From Oceanicoccus sagamiensis (GTDB lineage: Bacteria; Pseudomonadota; Gammaproteobacteria; Pseudomonadales; Dasaniaceae), in assembly GCF_002117105.1 (NCBI RefSeq), contig NZ_CP019343.1:4092001-4156000 (forward strand): a stretch of 64,000 nt of DNA, in the 5' to 3' direction. The notes under the pieces were generated by a model. That model was not told the DNA's origin. It searched no databases and worked only from the letters and a program-made list of their open reading frames with translations. Shown here one piece after another: positions 63,486 to 64,000 of this stretch. The first letter of the stretch is position 1; each line of letters opens with the position of its first letter. The translations under genes and the position numbers were made by a program.

Positions 63486-64000
63486 TTATGTTTGTTTAGT
63501 GCGCCACCAGTAAATGGCAATAGCGATAGCACCTAGCAACACCCCCGTATTCATCGTCATAAAGACGGCGGGGGAAATCGCCAGACCAATATTACGGGCA
63601 ATATTAATAAACATATGCCAGAAAAAAACCATTAACACACTGCGGGTTTTATCCCATATCAGCGTTAACCAAATGGTTGCCGATAATATCCCTACCGAAA
63701 AACCAATAAATTGACCGACACCAAATTCCGGCCGCGCTAAAAACTGCGGCAAATGCCAGCACAGCCAAAGAGGAAATAACATAAAAGAAGCCTGCAACGG
63801 CCCAAAGCGGCTGCGCAACACTGGGGTAGCAACACCCCGCCACCCCGGCTCTTCGCCAAAGGATTGCACCAGACTGGTGGCCACTAATAATTTAAATAGC
63901 CCCGCCATGGTCAGCATTTGCGCGACACCGTCGCTATCGAGATTCACGATTTCCCCACTGCGAACCGTCAGGAAAATTATTGCGCCCAATAACAACACAA
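63486..64000 (-). CDS. CPBP-family intramembrane metalloprotease (C-terminal part, cut by window edge)
   Basis: The 171 residues present contain the CPBP (CAAX protease/bacteriocin-processing, Abi) motifs: FGEEPGWRG (EExxxR), FPLWLCWHLPQF and FFWHMFINI, across several membrane segments. The frame is open to the right edge, so the true start lies beyond the window. Substrate and role are unknown; the family includes proteases that process prenylated-type or bacteriocin substrates. It converges with ybiT. Confidence 0.8.
   Translation of the reverse strand, partial: VLLLGAIIFLTVRSGEIVNLDSDGVAQMLTMAGLFKLLVATSLVQSFGEEPGWRGVATPVLRSRFGPLQASFMLFPLWLCWHLPQFLARPEFGVGQFIGFSVGILSATIWLTLIWDKTRSVLMVFFWHMFINIARNIGLAISPAVFMTMNTGVLLGAIAIAIYWWRTKQT

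Noticed and set aside
1-64000. CRISPR arrays, tRNA or rRNA genes, insertion sequences, prophage genes
   Set aside because: No regularly spaced long repeats, cloverleaf-like sequences, transposase or phage motifs were seen by eye; a formal search was not possible.

Overview
The window reads as a chromosomal segment of a Gram-negative gammaproteobacterium, probably a marine Cellvibrionales/Spongiibacteraceae-like or related oligotroph (inference). The basis is the order leuC-leuD-leuB-asd-fimV-truA-trpF, which matches the Pseudomonas-type core arrangement, together with a YbiT-type ABC-F protein, FimV, PepN and NAD kinase of gammaproteobacterial type, and two large TonB-dependent receptors. I saw no rRNA, tRNA, CRISPR array, insertion sequence or prophage.

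Layout. 0-9.6 kb (minus strand): leucine biosynthesis (leuCDB), asd, the polar hub protein FimV, truA, trpF and the 5' end of trpB; a LysR regulator diverges from leuC. 10.6-13.1 kb: a membrane-anchored Ser/Thr kinase carrying one active and one degenerate kinase domain, divergent from a membrane-anchored FHA protein. 13.1-29 kb: mostly housekeeping or conserved-hypothetical genes (TonB receptor, flavodoxin-like protein, VanZ-like protein, PepN, DUF2797, DUF1315, rhomboid, metallophosphatase, exported SDR, NadK, DUF1853, cNMP-rhodanese fusion, PLP desulfhydrase-like enzyme, coiled-coil protein).

29.3-47.4 kb: a large divergent catabolic locus around a BetI-like TetR regulator. The minus-strand operon encodes two COG1233 FAD oxidoreductases, a GcvT-like THF-dependent methyltransferase, a PuuA-like glutamine synthetase homologue, a Rieske oxygenase and a class III aminotransferase. 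The plus-strand operon encodes the regulator, a complete PotFGHI-type amine ABC importer, a second class III aminotransferase, a ureohydrolase and an outer-membrane beta-barrel; an aldehyde dehydrogenase converges on it. I infer uptake and stepwise breakdown of an N-methylated, quaternary or guanidino amine or polyamine. Two genes here (first aminotransferase, second permease) each carry an apparent one-base loss in a G/C run.

47.6-53.9 kb: TPR-sulfotransferase, beta-propeller protein, Asp/Asn beta-hydroxylase-like enzyme and a second TonB receptor. The receptor promoter carries a palindrome with the same arms and spacing (TGAATGA-N4-TCATTCA) as the one upstream of the TetR gene, which suggests one regulon covering outer- and inner-membrane uptake. 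53.9-60.7 kb: a HigBA-like toxin-antitoxin pair and a complete soluble NAD-dependent molybdenum formate dehydrogenase operon (fdsGBA-fdhD-fdsD), which could dispose of C1 units from demethylation. 60.9-64 kb: RIO1 kinase, ybiT, and the C-terminal part of a CPBP intramembrane protease.
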